Assembly (NCBI GenBank): GCA_016195915.1
Contig: JACPYS010000024.1
Span: forward strand, 1-56,944
DNA length: 56,944 nt
Direction: 5' to 3'
Source: Betaproteobacteria bacterium
GTDB taxonomy: Bacteria > Pseudomonadota > Gammaproteobacteria > Burkholderiales > SG8-39
Each line of letters starts with the position of its first letter. The stretch's first letter is position 1. This document shows positions 41,528-50,003 of this stretch, piece after piece. The notes under the pieces are model-generated. The model saw only the letters and a program-made list of their open reading frames with translations, was not told the origin of the DNA and made no database searches. The position numbers and the translations under genes were made by a program.

Positions 41528-42717
41528 ATGACACCCCGAAACAAGCACCCGATGCGGCGGTCCCTGGACACGACTGCGCTTCGACGCATGGCCGGGGCGC
41601 GCTCCTACGCGCGGGGCGAGGAGTACTACGCCCAAGGGCGGGTACGCTCGCTGGCCGGGCACGACGGGACCATCACGGCGAAAGTGCGCTGTCGATATGA
41701 ATGACGTACGCGCCCACCTCACCGGGCAAAGCAAGGACGCGCTGGGAACTGCGCACCGAGTGGGACACGTTTTTCGGGGCGGCGGAGCGCTATGCGGGCG
41801 TCCTCGGCAAAGAAGGGCTCGCGGTTTATCGGTCGCTCGCCGAAGCGCAGCGGGAGCGCGTGCCGGCGCTGTCCCCCGGGGCGAACGATGCGCAGACCTA
41901 CGGCAAGCGCTTCCGCATTACGCAGATCATGGAGACGCTGGCACGGGTCTCGCGCGATGTCGAGGCGCTCGTGGCGATCAAGAAGCGCGACCTTTCCTCG
42001 GCATGGAATTTTCTCCAGATCGCCGAAATCTACCGGGAAGCGCGCAAGCACGATCTCGCCCTGGAGTGGGCGGAGCGGGGTCTGAAAACCTTCCCGCAGC
42101 GGACCGATACGCGGCTGCGCGAATTCCTTGCCGCGAAGTATCACCGGCGCAGACGTCACGACGACGCGATGGCGTTCGTCTGGACCGGATTCTGCGAAGC
42201 GCCGTACCTGGAGCAGTACCGGAATCTGAAAAGCCATGCCGGGCGGACCGGCGCGTGGCCGGCGTGGAGGGAGAAGGCGCTCGCCCGAATACGTGAGGGA
42301 TTGGCCGCGGTCCGGACCGAAGCGGTCCCGCGGAAGGCGGGCTGGGTGTCGCCCACGCGTGCGGATCACTCGGGGCTGGTCCGCATCTTTCTCTGGGAAA
42401 AGGACATCGAGGCCGCGTGGCCGGAAGCGAAAGCGGGCGGGTGCGCGAGCGACCTTTGGTTCGAACTCGCCAACAAGCGCGAGAAGGAGCATCCGGAAGA
42501 CGCCCTGCCGATATTTCAGGCGCGGATCGAGCCGACCCTGCAACGCAAGCACAACGATGCATATCGGAAGGCCATCGGTCTGCTGCGCAAAATCCGCGCG
42601 CTGATGGTTCGCCTGGGCCGCGGCGGTGAGTTCTTGAGCTACGTGGAATCGGTGCGCCTGGCGCATAAGCCGAAGCGCAACTTCATGAAGCTTCTCGAAA
42701 CCGAGAAATGGAGATGA
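41528..42717 (+). pseudogene. SWIM zinc-finger protein gene with internal deletion
   Basis: Two pieces of one family are joined. The first (41528-41704, 58 codons) reads SLDTTALRRMAGARSYARGEEYYAQGRV, the N-terminus of SWIM-domain proteins. It then breaks off before the zinc-binding CxC...CxH motif. The second (41701-42717, 338 codons) begins in the late part of the family, RWELRTEWDTFFGAAERYA, and continues through FRITQIMETLARVSRDVEAL and a helical-repeat tail. The SWIM motif and roughly 150-250 residues between the pieces are missing. The pieces are in different frames with an ATGA overlap, so two short proteins could be translated, but zinc binding is lost. I read this as an eroded gene; a functional split pair is the alternative. 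Confidence 0.7.
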
Positions 42718-42795
42718 GTGTGTGTCCATCTCCATCCACGACAGGAAGAGCGTTATGATTCGGACCGACTGACCGAATGCCACTGGAGAGGCACC

Positions 42796-43356
42796 ATGGG
42801 CCTGCCTGCCGTTAAGCCGGCCACCTACGACGAAATCCTCGCTCTGCCCGAGAATCTGGTGGGCGAGATCATTCGAGGCACGCTACACACCCACCCTCGC
42901 CCCGCGCCGAAGCATGCCCTCGCATATTCGTCGCTGGGGGTCGAGTTGGGTGGCCCGTTTCAGCGCGGTCGGAATGGCCCCGGCGGCTGGTGGATTCTTG
43001 ACGAACCGGAACTGCACCTGGGCGCTGACGTTCTGGTGCCGGACCTCGCGGGCTGGAAGCGAGAGCACATGCCCAGGCTGCCCGATGCCGCCTGGTTCGA
43101 GCTCGCGCCGGACTGGGTGTGCGAAATTCTTTCGCCCTCCACCGCCAAGCTTGACCGAGCCGAGAAGTTGCCGCTCTACGCGGGGAATGGCGTGGCGCAT
43201 TGCTGGCTGGTCGATCCCGACCTCAAAACCCTGGAAGTTTTCGAGAACCGTGACGGCAAATGGCTGCTGCTCACCGTGCTGGAGAACGACGCCAGCGTCT
43301 CCCAGCCGCCGTTTGATGCGATTGCGTTTGGGCTCGCCAGTCTGTGGGCGGATTAG
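42796..43356 (+). CDS. Uma2-family (DUF820) putative endonuclease
   Basis: Product of 186 residues with the PD-(D/E)xK-like Uma2 fold: the opening YDEILALPENLVGEIIRGTL, then VLVPDLAGWKREHMP, WVCEILSPSTAKLDRAEKL and HCWLVDPDLKTLEVFEN. The acidic and lysine residues of the predicted nuclease site are retained. ATG 42796 has a GGAGAG site. Uma2 genes are abundant in cyanobacteria and scattered elsewhere, usually of unknown role and often mobile. The stop at 43356 is about ten bases from the point where the opposite-strand RhuM gene loses its family sequence, so this gene sits at a recombination junction. Confidence 0.85.
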   Translation: MGLPAVKPATYDEILALPENLVGEIIRGTLHTHPRPAPKHALAYSSLGVELGGPFQRGRNGPGGWWILDEPELHLGADVLVPDLAGWKREHMPRLPDAAWFELAPDWVCEILSPSTAKLDRAEKLPLYAGNGVAHCWLVDPDLKTLEVFENRDGKWLLLTVLENDASVSQPPFDAIAFGLASLWAD

Positions 43357-43365
43357 AAATCCGGC

Positions 43366-43968
43366 GCGGAGTTTGTTCTGCACCGTGGCGAAGAAAGTTT
43401 GCGTGGTTTCCGCATCTACGCTGTAGTCAATTGCCGTGGCGTAGATGTCAGTGATCTTCTGGTAAATCCTCCTCTCACTCGCCCGGATTTCGCGGATTTC
43501 GGCCAGCAGGTTCTCGAAATACTGCTTGCTGAAGAAGCTGCCGTTCTTAAGTCTGTCCTTGTACAGAACGTAGCCACGAATGGCGACGTCGCGTAAAACT
43601 CCCATGGCCCACTGGCGAAACTGGATGGCGCGGGCGGAGTTCACGCGAAAGCCCACGGCGATGATGGCGTCGAGGTTGTAGAACTCAACAGCCCGCGCGA
43701 CCTCCCGTCCGCCCTCTTTTTGAACTGTTCGGAATTCCCGAATAGTTGAAGCTTTTTCGATCTCTCCCTGAGAATAGAGGCTGGCCAAGTGCTCATTGAT
43801 CGTCGGAACCGTGACTACGAACAGCGCCGCCATGAGCTTCTGCGTCAGCCAGACCGTTTCATCCGCTATCCGAACTTCGATTCCGTCCTCGCCCGCCTGC
43901 CGGGTGAAGATCAGGAATTCGGCGGTGCTGTTGCGGATTTGAAGTTTCTTCTCTTTGCTCATGGGCAT
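43366..43968 (-). pseudogene. RhuM-family protein, truncated at its 3' end
   Basis: The leftward frame from ATG 43968 gives a clear RhuM (virulence RhuM/Fic-associated) N-terminus: GIEVRIADETVWLTQKLMAA, TINEHLASLYSQGEI and IREFRTVQKEGGREVAR, then EFYNLDAIIAVGFRVNSARA, FRQWAMGVLRDVAIRGYVL and ITDIYATAIDYSVDAE. Family sequence ends at about FATVQNKL (43366), where full-length members continue for roughly 120 more residues. The open frame runs on to 42883, but that part is only the antisense of the Uma2 gene. About 200 of about 330 residues remain, so the product is probably non-functional or altered. Confidence 0.75.
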
Positions 43969-44082
43969 CTTCTGAAGTCACAGAACGAGACGAGGCAAAC
44001 GCTTGCGTTCCCGCTCCTTGACCTCAATGATCTTGGTGAAGTCGGTTGTTGCGCCGGCCGCGTGCCTCGATGGGGTCCGGTG

Positions 44083-44100
44083 TGCCCGAATATTCGGGCA
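44083..44100. repeat. 18-bp perfect palindrome upstream of the RhuM remnant
   Basis: TGCCCGAATATTCGGGCA is an exact palindrome 115 bp upstream of the rhuM-like start, inside the stretch 43969-44140 that otherwise shows no gene. It could be an operator for a dimeric regulator. Confidence 0.45.
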
Positions 44101-44140
44101 GGAGATTGCAAGGAAACGACCCCGACGGGATCGGGATCGC

Positions 44141-44305
44141 CTATTCGACAGCGGCAACCCGGACCAGAACCCGGTTCTGGCTCTCGGAAGCTTTTTCCAG
44201 CACGCGTTTATAGACGCGTTTCTTCTCAGCCGAAGACCCGTTGCGGATGAACTCCGAGAACGGGGTCGAGATGACTGCTTTGGGTTTGCGCTTGAATGAG
44301 AACAT
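44141..44305 (-). CDS. Small 54-residue protein of unknown function
   Basis: A leftward ORF starts at ATG 44305: FSFKRKPKAVISTPFSEFIR, then NGSSAEKKRVYKRVLEKASE, ending VLVRVAAVE. It is basic, helical and has no membrane segment. The segment FSEFIRNGSSAEKKRVY resembles small proteins that I associate with toxin-antitoxin-like or phage-derived loci, but I cannot name the family. Ten bases upstream, another minus-strand frame ends (stop at 44316) after KHTLEKYTENYFRRLLSL. That looks like the C-terminus of a lost upstream partner, cut off where the enolase-family gene begins. A surviving downstream member of a broken operon is the best reading. Confidence 0.5.
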   Translation of the reverse strand: MFSFKRKPKAVISTPFSEFIRNGSSAEKKRVYKRVLEKASESQNRVLVRVAAVE

Positions 44306-44308
44306 GAA

Positions 44309-44353
44309 CTGAGACTCAGTTTAGACTCAGCAGGCGTCTGAAATAATTTTCAG
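44309..44353. promoter_or_regulatory. Cluster of short repeats between the 54-residue ORF and the enolase-family gene
   Basis: CTGAGACTCAG (44309-44319) is palindromic, AGACTCAG is repeated directly at 44312 and 44323 (11-bp period), and CTGAAA-TAAT-TTTCAG (44338-44353) is a 6-bp inverted repeat. The stretch is AT-richer than its surroundings and could hold operators for divergent transcription. Part of it may instead be coding remnant of the minus-strand frame ending at 44316. Confidence 0.35.
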
Positions 44354-44448
44354 TGTATTTCTCGAGGGTATGCTTGTCAATTTGGTCAACCCCGGCCGGG
44401 TAGAACCGCCGCGCATTTGCGTCAACCGCGGATCGTGGAGCAAACACT

Positions 44449-45600
44449 TTGAACGCAGACCTCAAGATCGTTGAAATCAAGGCCTTCCCGACGTCATTTG
44501 CCCTTCCCCCGGAGAAACGCGTTGCCCTCGGCATTGGCACGGCAATCAAACGCGATGCAGTGGTCGTCAAGGTCAGCACCGCCGGAGGCCTCGTAGGATG
44601 GGGCGAGGCGCATCACGGCCGCGCCCATGTCGCGGTAGCGAAGCTGATCGAGACCACTCTCAGGCAGCTGGTGCTCGGCATGGATGCAGCGGACGTGGTC
44701 GGGGTCTGGGCAAAAATCTACAAAATGCAGCTCGGCAGCCACGGCATGGGCGTCGCCACCTGTCTCGCCATGAGCGGCATCGATCTCGCGCTCTGGGACA
44801 TCCGCGGCCAGGCGGCCGGAATGCCGATCTACAAGCTCCTCGGCGGTGCACGCAAGGGCCTGCCCGCATATGCCGGCGGGGTGTCGCTCGGCTATCAGGA
44901 ACCAAAGAAGCTCGTCGAAGAAGTTCGCCCGCTGCTCGATCGCGGCTACAAGGCGATCAAATTGCGCGTCGGCGACTCACCGAAGCTCGACCTGTCGCGC
45001 ATCGAAGCAGTGCGAATAGCGTACGGCGACGATCTGGTGATCCTGACCGACGCCAATACCGGCTATACGGTGGCCGATGCCCGTGCGGCGATGCCGGGGA
45101 TGGACGCCTTGAACGTGGGCTGGCTCGAAGAACCCTTCCCGGCGCACGATTACCGCAGCTACCGCATGGCCGCGGGTTTCGGCCGCACGCCGCTCGCGGC
45201 CGGCGAGAACCATTACACGCGCTACGAATTCAACCGCGTGCTCGAAGACGGTTCGATCTCGATCCTGCAGCCCGATCTGTCCAAGACCGGTGGAATTACT
45301 GAAGGCTTGCGCATCGCGGCGATGGCATCCGCGTACAAGCTTCCGATCAATCCGCACAGCTCGATGACCGGGCTCAACCAGGCCGCTTCAGTCCACTTTC
45401 TCGCAGCCATCGACAACGGCGGCTACTATGAGGCCGACGTGTCGCAGCTCAACCTGTTTCGCGACGAGTTGGTTGCGGACCCCTGCAGTGTGGACCGCGA
45501 CGGGAAAGTGTGGCCGCTCGACAAACCGGGCCTCGGCCTGGAAGTCGACGAAGAGTTTCTGCGCAAGCATCCGGCGATCGAAGGGCCGGGCTACGTTTAG
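44449..45600 (+). CDS. Mandelate racemase / muconate-lactonizing enzyme family protein
   Basis: Enolase-superfamily enzyme of 383 residues; abstracts the alpha-proton of a carboxylate using a Mg2+ site in a TIM barrel. Metal ligands are in LVILTDANTGY (Asp), GWLEEPFP (Glu) and LAAGENHY (Glu); the general bases are in YKAIKLRVG and PHSSMTG (His). The capping domain begins VEIKAFPTSFALP. The first base motif reads KLR, as in several dehydratase and racemase groups, so the reaction is unassigned. The start is a TTG at 44449 with GGAG eight bases upstream. It leads a unit with two Bug proteins and an acyl-CoA dehydrogenase. Confidence 0.9.
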   Translation: MNADLKIVEIKAFPTSFALPPEKRVALGIGTAIKRDAVVVKVSTAGGLVGWGEAHHGRAHVAVAKLIETTLRQLVLGMDAADVVGVWAKIYKMQLGSHGMGVATCLAMSGIDLALWDIRGQAAGMPIYKLLGGARKGLPAYAGGVSLGYQEPKKLVEEVRPLLDRGYKAIKLRVGDSPKLDLSRIEAVRIAYGDDLVILTDANTGYTVADARAAMPGMDALNVGWLEEPFPAHDYRSYRMAAGFGRTPLAAGENHYTRYEFNRVLEDGSISILQPDLSKTGGITEGLRIAAMASAYKLPINPHSSMTGLNQAASVHFLAAIDNGGYYEADVSQLNLFRDELVADPCSVDRDGKVWPLDKPGLGLEVDEEFLRKHPAIEGPGYV

Positions 45601-45625
45601 AATTGCGCAAACCCAGGAGCGAAAA

Positions 45626-46597
45626 ATGAAGACCGTGCTCGCCCGTTTTGCCATTGCCTGTGTGCTGCTCGTTCCGGCGCTTGCCGCCGCGCAGGCCTAT
45701 CCGACCAAGCCAATCAAGTGGATCGTGCCTTACACGCCCGGCGGAATCACCGATACCGTCACACGCCTGGTGACGCAAAAGATCCAGGAGGCGCTCGGCC
45801 AACCGATCGTGGTGGAGAACCGCCCCGGTGCGAACTCGCAGCTGGGCGCCAATATCGTCGCGACTTCGGCCCCCGACGGTTACACGATCCTGACTGTGAT
45901 CGCGGCGCACGCCGCAAATGCGACGCTCTACGCGGGCAAGGCGCCGTTCGATCCGGTTAAGAGCTTCGCGCCTGTGTCGCTCGTCGCCACCGCGCCGCTG
46001 ATCATCACTGCAAACAACAATTTCCCGCCGAAGACGGTCAAGGAACTGATCGCCTACGCGAAAGCGAACCCGGGCAAGATCTCCTTCGGTTCTTCCGGCA
46101 TCGGCGCGGCCGCGCACCTCACCACGGAGCTCATCAAGCAGACCGCCGGCATCGACATGGTGCACATTCCATACAAAGGTACGGCGCCTGCGCTGCAGGG
46201 ATTGCTCGGAGGCGACATTCAGGTCCTCCTCGATGTTCCGAGTTCGATGATGCCGCACGTGCGCGGCGGTAAGATCAGGGCGCTCGCCATGACCTGGGGC
46301 TCCCGCATCAAGGGTGCCGACGAGGTGCCGACGATCGTCGAGTCCGGCGGGCCGGCGATCGAATCCGCCACCTGGGTGGCCTTCCTCGCGCCTGCCGGCA
46401 CCTCTTCCGATATCGTAAGGCGGCTCTCGGCCGAAACGGCCAAGGCAGTCGGCGCCGCCGATTTGCGCGAGCGTTTTGCCCAACTCGCCATCGAGCCGGT
46501 GGGCAATACCCCGGAACAGATGGGCAAATTCCTCAATGAAGAAATTGTCAAGTGGGCCAGGGTAATCAACACCGCAGGCGTCAAGGCGGAACAGTGA
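45626..46597 (+). CDS. Bug/TctC-family substrate-binding protein (first of a tandem pair)
   Basis: Periplasmic carboxylate-binding protein of 323 residues. Signal peptide with VLARFAIACVLLVPALAAAQ, then YPTKPIKWIVPYTPGGITDT, VENRPGANSQLGANIVATSA and MVHIPYKGTAPAL. ATG 45626 follows AGGAGC. Its stop overlaps the GTG of the second Bug gene. The tandem pair shares the family fold but is diverged, so they probably bind related but different acids. Context with a racemase/dehydratase-like enzyme suggests a hydroxy- or dicarboxylic acid. Confidence 0.92.
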   Translation: MKTVLARFAIACVLLVPALAAAQAYPTKPIKWIVPYTPGGITDTVTRLVTQKIQEALGQPIVVENRPGANSQLGANIVATSAPDGYTILTVIAAHAANATLYAGKAPFDPVKSFAPVSLVATAPLIITANNNFPPKTVKELIAYAKANPGKISFGSSGIGAAAHLTTELIKQTAGIDMVHIPYKGTAPALQGLLGGDIQVLLDVPSSMMPHVRGGKIRALAMTWGSRIKGADEVPTIVESGGPAIESATWVAFLAPAGTSSDIVRRLSAETAKAVGAADLRERFAQLAIEPVGNTPEQMGKFLNEEIVKWARVINTAGVKAEQ

Positions 46598-47544
46598 AAG
46601 TAGTCATCGCATTTCTGCTCGCGTTTGCGGCGGGTCTCGCGCAGGCCCAGCCGTGGCCCTCGAGGCAGATTCGCTACATCGTGCCCTTCCCTCCCGGCGC
46701 GTTCAACGACACGCTGGCGCGCACCGTTGCAGCCGAATTACCCAAAGCCATCGGGCAGGCGGTGGTGGTCGACAACCGCCCGGGTGGCAATTCCATCATC
46801 GGCACCGAAGCGGCAGCGAAGTCCGCGCCCGACGGCTACACACTGTTCGGCGCGGCGCTGCCGTTCTCGGTGATCCAGAGCCTGTACAAGACGTCCTTCG
46901 AGGTGACGCGCGACTTCGCGCCGATCACCCTCGCCGGGTTCTCGGCGAACCTGCTGGTCGCGCATCCTTCCTTCCCGCCCAACAGCGTGGCGGAGCTGAT
47001 CAAGTACGCAACGGCGAATCCGGGGCGCGTCAACTACGGCTCCTCGGGCAACGGCACCTCGGTGCACTTGTCCATGGAACTGCTCAAGTCGATGACCAGG
47101 ACGTTCATGGTGCACATACCGTACAGGGGTAGCGCGCCTGTGGTGACCGACCTCATCGCCGGCCAGCTCGACGTGATGTTCGACAATGTGCCGAACGTGA
47201 TTCAGCACGTTCGCTCGGGACGCATGAAAGCGCTCGCCGTTTCCACTTCGAGCCGTTCCGCGCTGGCGCCGGAGGTGCCCACTGTGGCGGAGGCCGGCGT
47301 GCCGGGCTACGAGTTGTCGGTGTGGTTCGGCGTGCTTGCGCCCGCCGGCACGCCCCGCGAAATCGTTGGACGGCTGAACTCCGAGATCGTGAAGATCCTC
47401 ACTTCCGCCGACGTGAAGGAGCGTTTCGCCAAGCAGGGCGTCGAGGTGCAGACCGGAACGCCCGAGCAGTTCAGCGAATTCCTGAAATCCGAGGTCGCGC
47501 GCTGGGCCAAGGTCATCAAGGATGCGGGAATCAAGGCGGACTGA
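46594..47544 (+). CDS. Bug/TctC-family substrate-binding protein (second of a tandem pair)
   Basis: Periplasmic protein of 316 residues with signal VKVVIAFLLAFAAGLAQAQ, then PSRQIRYIVPFPPGAFNDT, VDNRPGGNSIIGTEAAAKSA and MVHIPYRGSAPVV. GTG 46594 overlaps the preceding stop (GTGA). The ligand-loop residues after PFPPG are AFND rather than the common GPTD, suggesting different specificity. No TctAB transporter is encoded nearby, so it must borrow a membrane partner or act as a sensor subunit. Confidence 0.92.
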   Translation: MKVVIAFLLAFAAGLAQAQPWPSRQIRYIVPFPPGAFNDTLARTVAAELPKAIGQAVVVDNRPGGNSIIGTEAAAKSAPDGYTLFGAALPFSVIQSLYKTSFEVTRDFAPITLAGFSANLLVAHPSFPPNSVAELIKYATANPGRVNYGSSGNGTSVHLSMELLKSMTRTFMVHIPYRGSAPVVTDLIAGQLDVMFDNVPNVIQHVRSGRMKALAVSTSSRSALAPEVPTVAEAGVPGYELSVWFGVLAPAGTPREIVGRLNSEIVKILTSADVKERFAKQGVEVQTGTPEQFSEFLKSEVARWAKVIKDAGIKAD

Positions 47545-47547
47545 AAC

Positions 47548-48705
47548 GTGAAAACTCCAGACACCTATACTGAAATTCGCGCGGCGGTAGGCGCGCTCTG
47601 CAAGACCTACGACAGCGCCTACTGGCAGAAGGTCGATGAGGCGCGCGCCTATCCCGAAGCGTTCGTGGATGCGCTCACCAAGGCGGGATGGATGGCGGCG
47701 CTGATTCCGGAGGAGTACGGCGGCTCGGGACTTTCGCTCACGGAAGCTTCGGTGATCATGGAGGAGATCACGCGCTCGGGCGGCAATGCCGGCTGCTGCC
47801 ACGGGCAGATGTACAACATGAACACCGTGCTGCGTCATGGATCCGAGGCGCAGAAGCGAAAGTACCTGCCGAAAATCGCTGCCGGGGAATTGCGCCTGCA
47901 GGCCATGGGCGTCACCGAACCGACGGCCGGCACCGACACCACCGCGATCAAGACCACCGCGGTGAGAAAGGGCGAGCGCTACGTGGTGAACGGCCAGAAA
48001 GTCTGGACCTCACGCCTGCAGCACTCGGAACTCATGATCCTGCTCGCGCGCACCACGCCGCTCGCGGAAGTCAAAAAGAAATCCGACGGCATGTCGATTT
48101 TCATCGTGGACAAGCGCGAGAGCCTCGGCAAGGGCCTGACGATGCGGCCGATCCGCAACATGGTCAATCACGAGACCAACGAGGTGTTCTTCGACAACCT
48201 CGAGATCCCGGCGGAAAACATGATCGGCGAGGAAGGCAAGGGTTTCAAATACATCCTCGACGGCATGAACGCCGAGCGCATCCTGATCGCCGCCGAGTGC
48301 ATCGGGGACGGCTACTGGTTCATCGAGCGCGCGACACAGTACGCGAAGGACCGCGTCGTGTTCGGCCGCCCCATCGGCCAGAACCAGGGAATCCAGTTTC
48401 CGATTGCCGAAAGCTACATGGAAATCGAGGCCGCCAACCTGATGCGTTACAAGGCCACCGCGTTGTTCGACGAAAAGAAACCCTGCGGCGCCGAAGCGAA
48501 CATGGCCAAGCACCTCGCTGCGAAGGCTTCTTGGCAGGCCGGCAACGTCTGCCTGCAGACCTACGGCGGATTCGGCTTCGCGGCGGAGTACGACGTCGAG
48601 CGCAAGTTCCGCGAGACGCGCCTGTACCTCGTGGCCCCGATCTCTACCAACCTGATCCTCGCCTACATCGCCGAACACGTGCTTGGGTTGCCGCGCTCGT
48701 TCTAG
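47548..48705 (+). CDS. Acyl-CoA dehydrogenase
   Basis: Classical-length FAD acyl-CoA dehydrogenase, 385 residues. LRLQAMGVTEPTAGTDTTAI (FAD/substrate loop), VVNGQKVWTSRLQHSELMIL, GFKYILDGMNAERILIAAEC and QTYGGFGFAAEYDVERKFRE are diagnostic. The catalytic base usually at position about 370 reads near FRETRLYLVAP; its identity is not certain by eye. GTG 47548 lies three bases after the Bug gene. The stop overlaps the MFS gene's stop (both use CTAG at 48702-48705). It probably oxidises the acyl-CoA formed from the imported acid. Confidence 0.92.
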   Translation: MKTPDTYTEIRAAVGALCKTYDSAYWQKVDEARAYPEAFVDALTKAGWMAALIPEEYGGSGLSLTEASVIMEEITRSGGNAGCCHGQMYNMNTVLRHGSEAQKRKYLPKIAAGELRLQAMGVTEPTAGTDTTAIKTTAVRKGERYVVNGQKVWTSRLQHSELMILLARTTPLAEVKKKSDGMSIFIVDKRESLGKGLTMRPIRNMVNHETNEVFFDNLEIPAENMIGEEGKGFKYILDGMNAERILIAAECIGDGYWFIERATQYAKDRVVFGRPIGQNQGIQFPIAESYMEIEAANLMRYKATALFDEKKPCGAEANMAKHLAAKASWQAGNVCLQTYGGFGFAAEYDVERKFRETRLYLVAPISTNLILAYIAEHVLGLPRSF

Positions 48706-49985
48706 CGCGGAGCCGCCTCCACGTAGACGTTGCGGCACCCTGTCTCGCGAATACGGAACGCCGCCGCCACGCCAAGCGCTGCGATCACGGCGAGTACGGT
48801 CGCGGCGCTCCTGTAGCCCTCGAGCGCCGGCCCGGCGGCGTTCCGATCGAGCACCCACCCCACCAGCGGCTGAAACAGCGCAGTGCCAAGAAACCCGCCG
48901 GTATTCACGAGGCTTGTCGCCGTCCCGGAAAGCGCCGGCGGATTGAGTTCCTTGGCCAGCGCCCAGGCCAGGCTCGCCCCGGCGATCCCGACCCCCATGA
49001 GCATGAACGCGGCGAGCGAAGCCGCTACGGGAAGCGACCACCCCATCACCCACGGCGCCCAGCTTGCGAGGTAAAGCAGCGACAGGGCGCGCAGCAGCGG
49101 CAGGCGCCGGCCCATGCGATCGGAAGCGGCGCCCACCGCGAATGCACTCAACGCGAAGCCGAGGATCATTGCCGTGACATGCAGCGTCGCGTTCGCGCGC
49201 GTGAACCCCAGGCCTTCGGTGAGATAGGGCACCGCCCACAAACCCGCGAAAGTCAGGTAGGAACTGACCATGCCCATATGCATGAAGAATCCGGGCCAGG
49301 TATGGCGATTCGCCGCGACCTTGGCGAGCCCATCCCACCACCCGGTATGCGCGCCGGCCTCTTCGCCGGTGCCTTCGAACGAATGCATCGATGGCAGGCC
49401 TGCATCGCGTGGGTCATCGTGCACCCAGAGCCAGATGCACAGCGCGATCGCCAGCGACAACCCGCCGGTCGCCAGAAAGACGTCGCGCCAGGAAACGTAC
49501 TGCGTGACCCACGCCAATGGATAAGCAGCGAGCACGGCACCGAGGTTGCCCAGCAGCATCAGAACGCCGACCCAGGTGCCGAACTCGCGTTCGCTGTACC
49601 ACGACGCGATGAGCTTGAGCACCGATACGAATGCGACCGCCACGCCCAGCCCGACGAGCGCACGTCCCGCGAGCAGCCACACCACGTTCGGTGCCAGAGC
49701 GAAAAGCAACGAGCCGATCCCCGCCACGACGGAGCCGGCGGTGAACAGCCGGCGCGGCCCGACCGAGTCGGCAAGCACCCCGGATGGCAATTGCATCGCG
49801 GCGTACGGATAGAAGTAGAGCGCCCCGATGAAACCGAGCATGGTTGCGCTCGCGCCGAAGGACGCGCGCAAGTCCGCGGCAATCGCGCCAGGGGCGACGC
49901 GATGGAAGAATGCGAGGATGAACGCCGCCGCACCAAGCGCGTAGGCGAGCCGGCGCAGGCGCCGGTAGCGCGCGGAAATATCCAT
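48702..49985 (-). CDS. Major facilitator superfamily transporter
   Basis: Inner-membrane protein of 427 residues with about twelve hydrophobic helices. The start YRRLRRLAYALGAAAFILAF is followed by FHRVAPGAIAADLRASFG and FIGALYFYPYAAMQLPSGVL. VLADSVGPRRLFTAG is the MFS loop 2-3 motif, mirrored by GAASDRMGRRLPLLRA in the second half. A short soluble linker around residues 200-215 separates the halves. It resembles MFS carriers for organic acids. It is the last gene of the leftward Liv/acyl-CoA operon, 18 bp after livM, so it may move a related substrate or export a product. Confidence 0.9.
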   Translation of the reverse strand: MDISARYRRLRRLAYALGAAAFILAFFHRVAPGAIAADLRASFGASATMLGFIGALYFYPYAAMQLPSGVLADSVGPRRLFTAGSVVAGIGSLLFALAPNVVWLLAGRALVGLGVAVAFVSVLKLIASWYSEREFGTWVGVLMLLGNLGAVLAAYPLAWVTQYVSWRDVFLATGGLSLAIALCIWLWVHDDPRDAGLPSMHSFEGTGEEAGAHTGWWDGLAKVAANRHTWPGFFMHMGMVSSYLTFAGLWAVPYLTEGLGFTRANATLHVTAMILGFALSAFAVGAASDRMGRRLPLLRALSLLYLASWAPWVMGWSLPVAASLAAFMLMGVGIAGASLAWALAKELNPPALSGTATSLVNTGGFLGTALFQPLVGWVLDRNAAGPALEGYRSAATVLAVIAALGVAAAFRIRETGCRNVYVEAAPR

Positions 49986-50003
49986 CAGCCGGATGTCCGC
50001 AAA

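Noticed and set aside
42883-43365. Continuation of the RhuM frame to 42883
   Set aside because: The translation is antisense to the Uma2 coding sequence and has no RhuM character.
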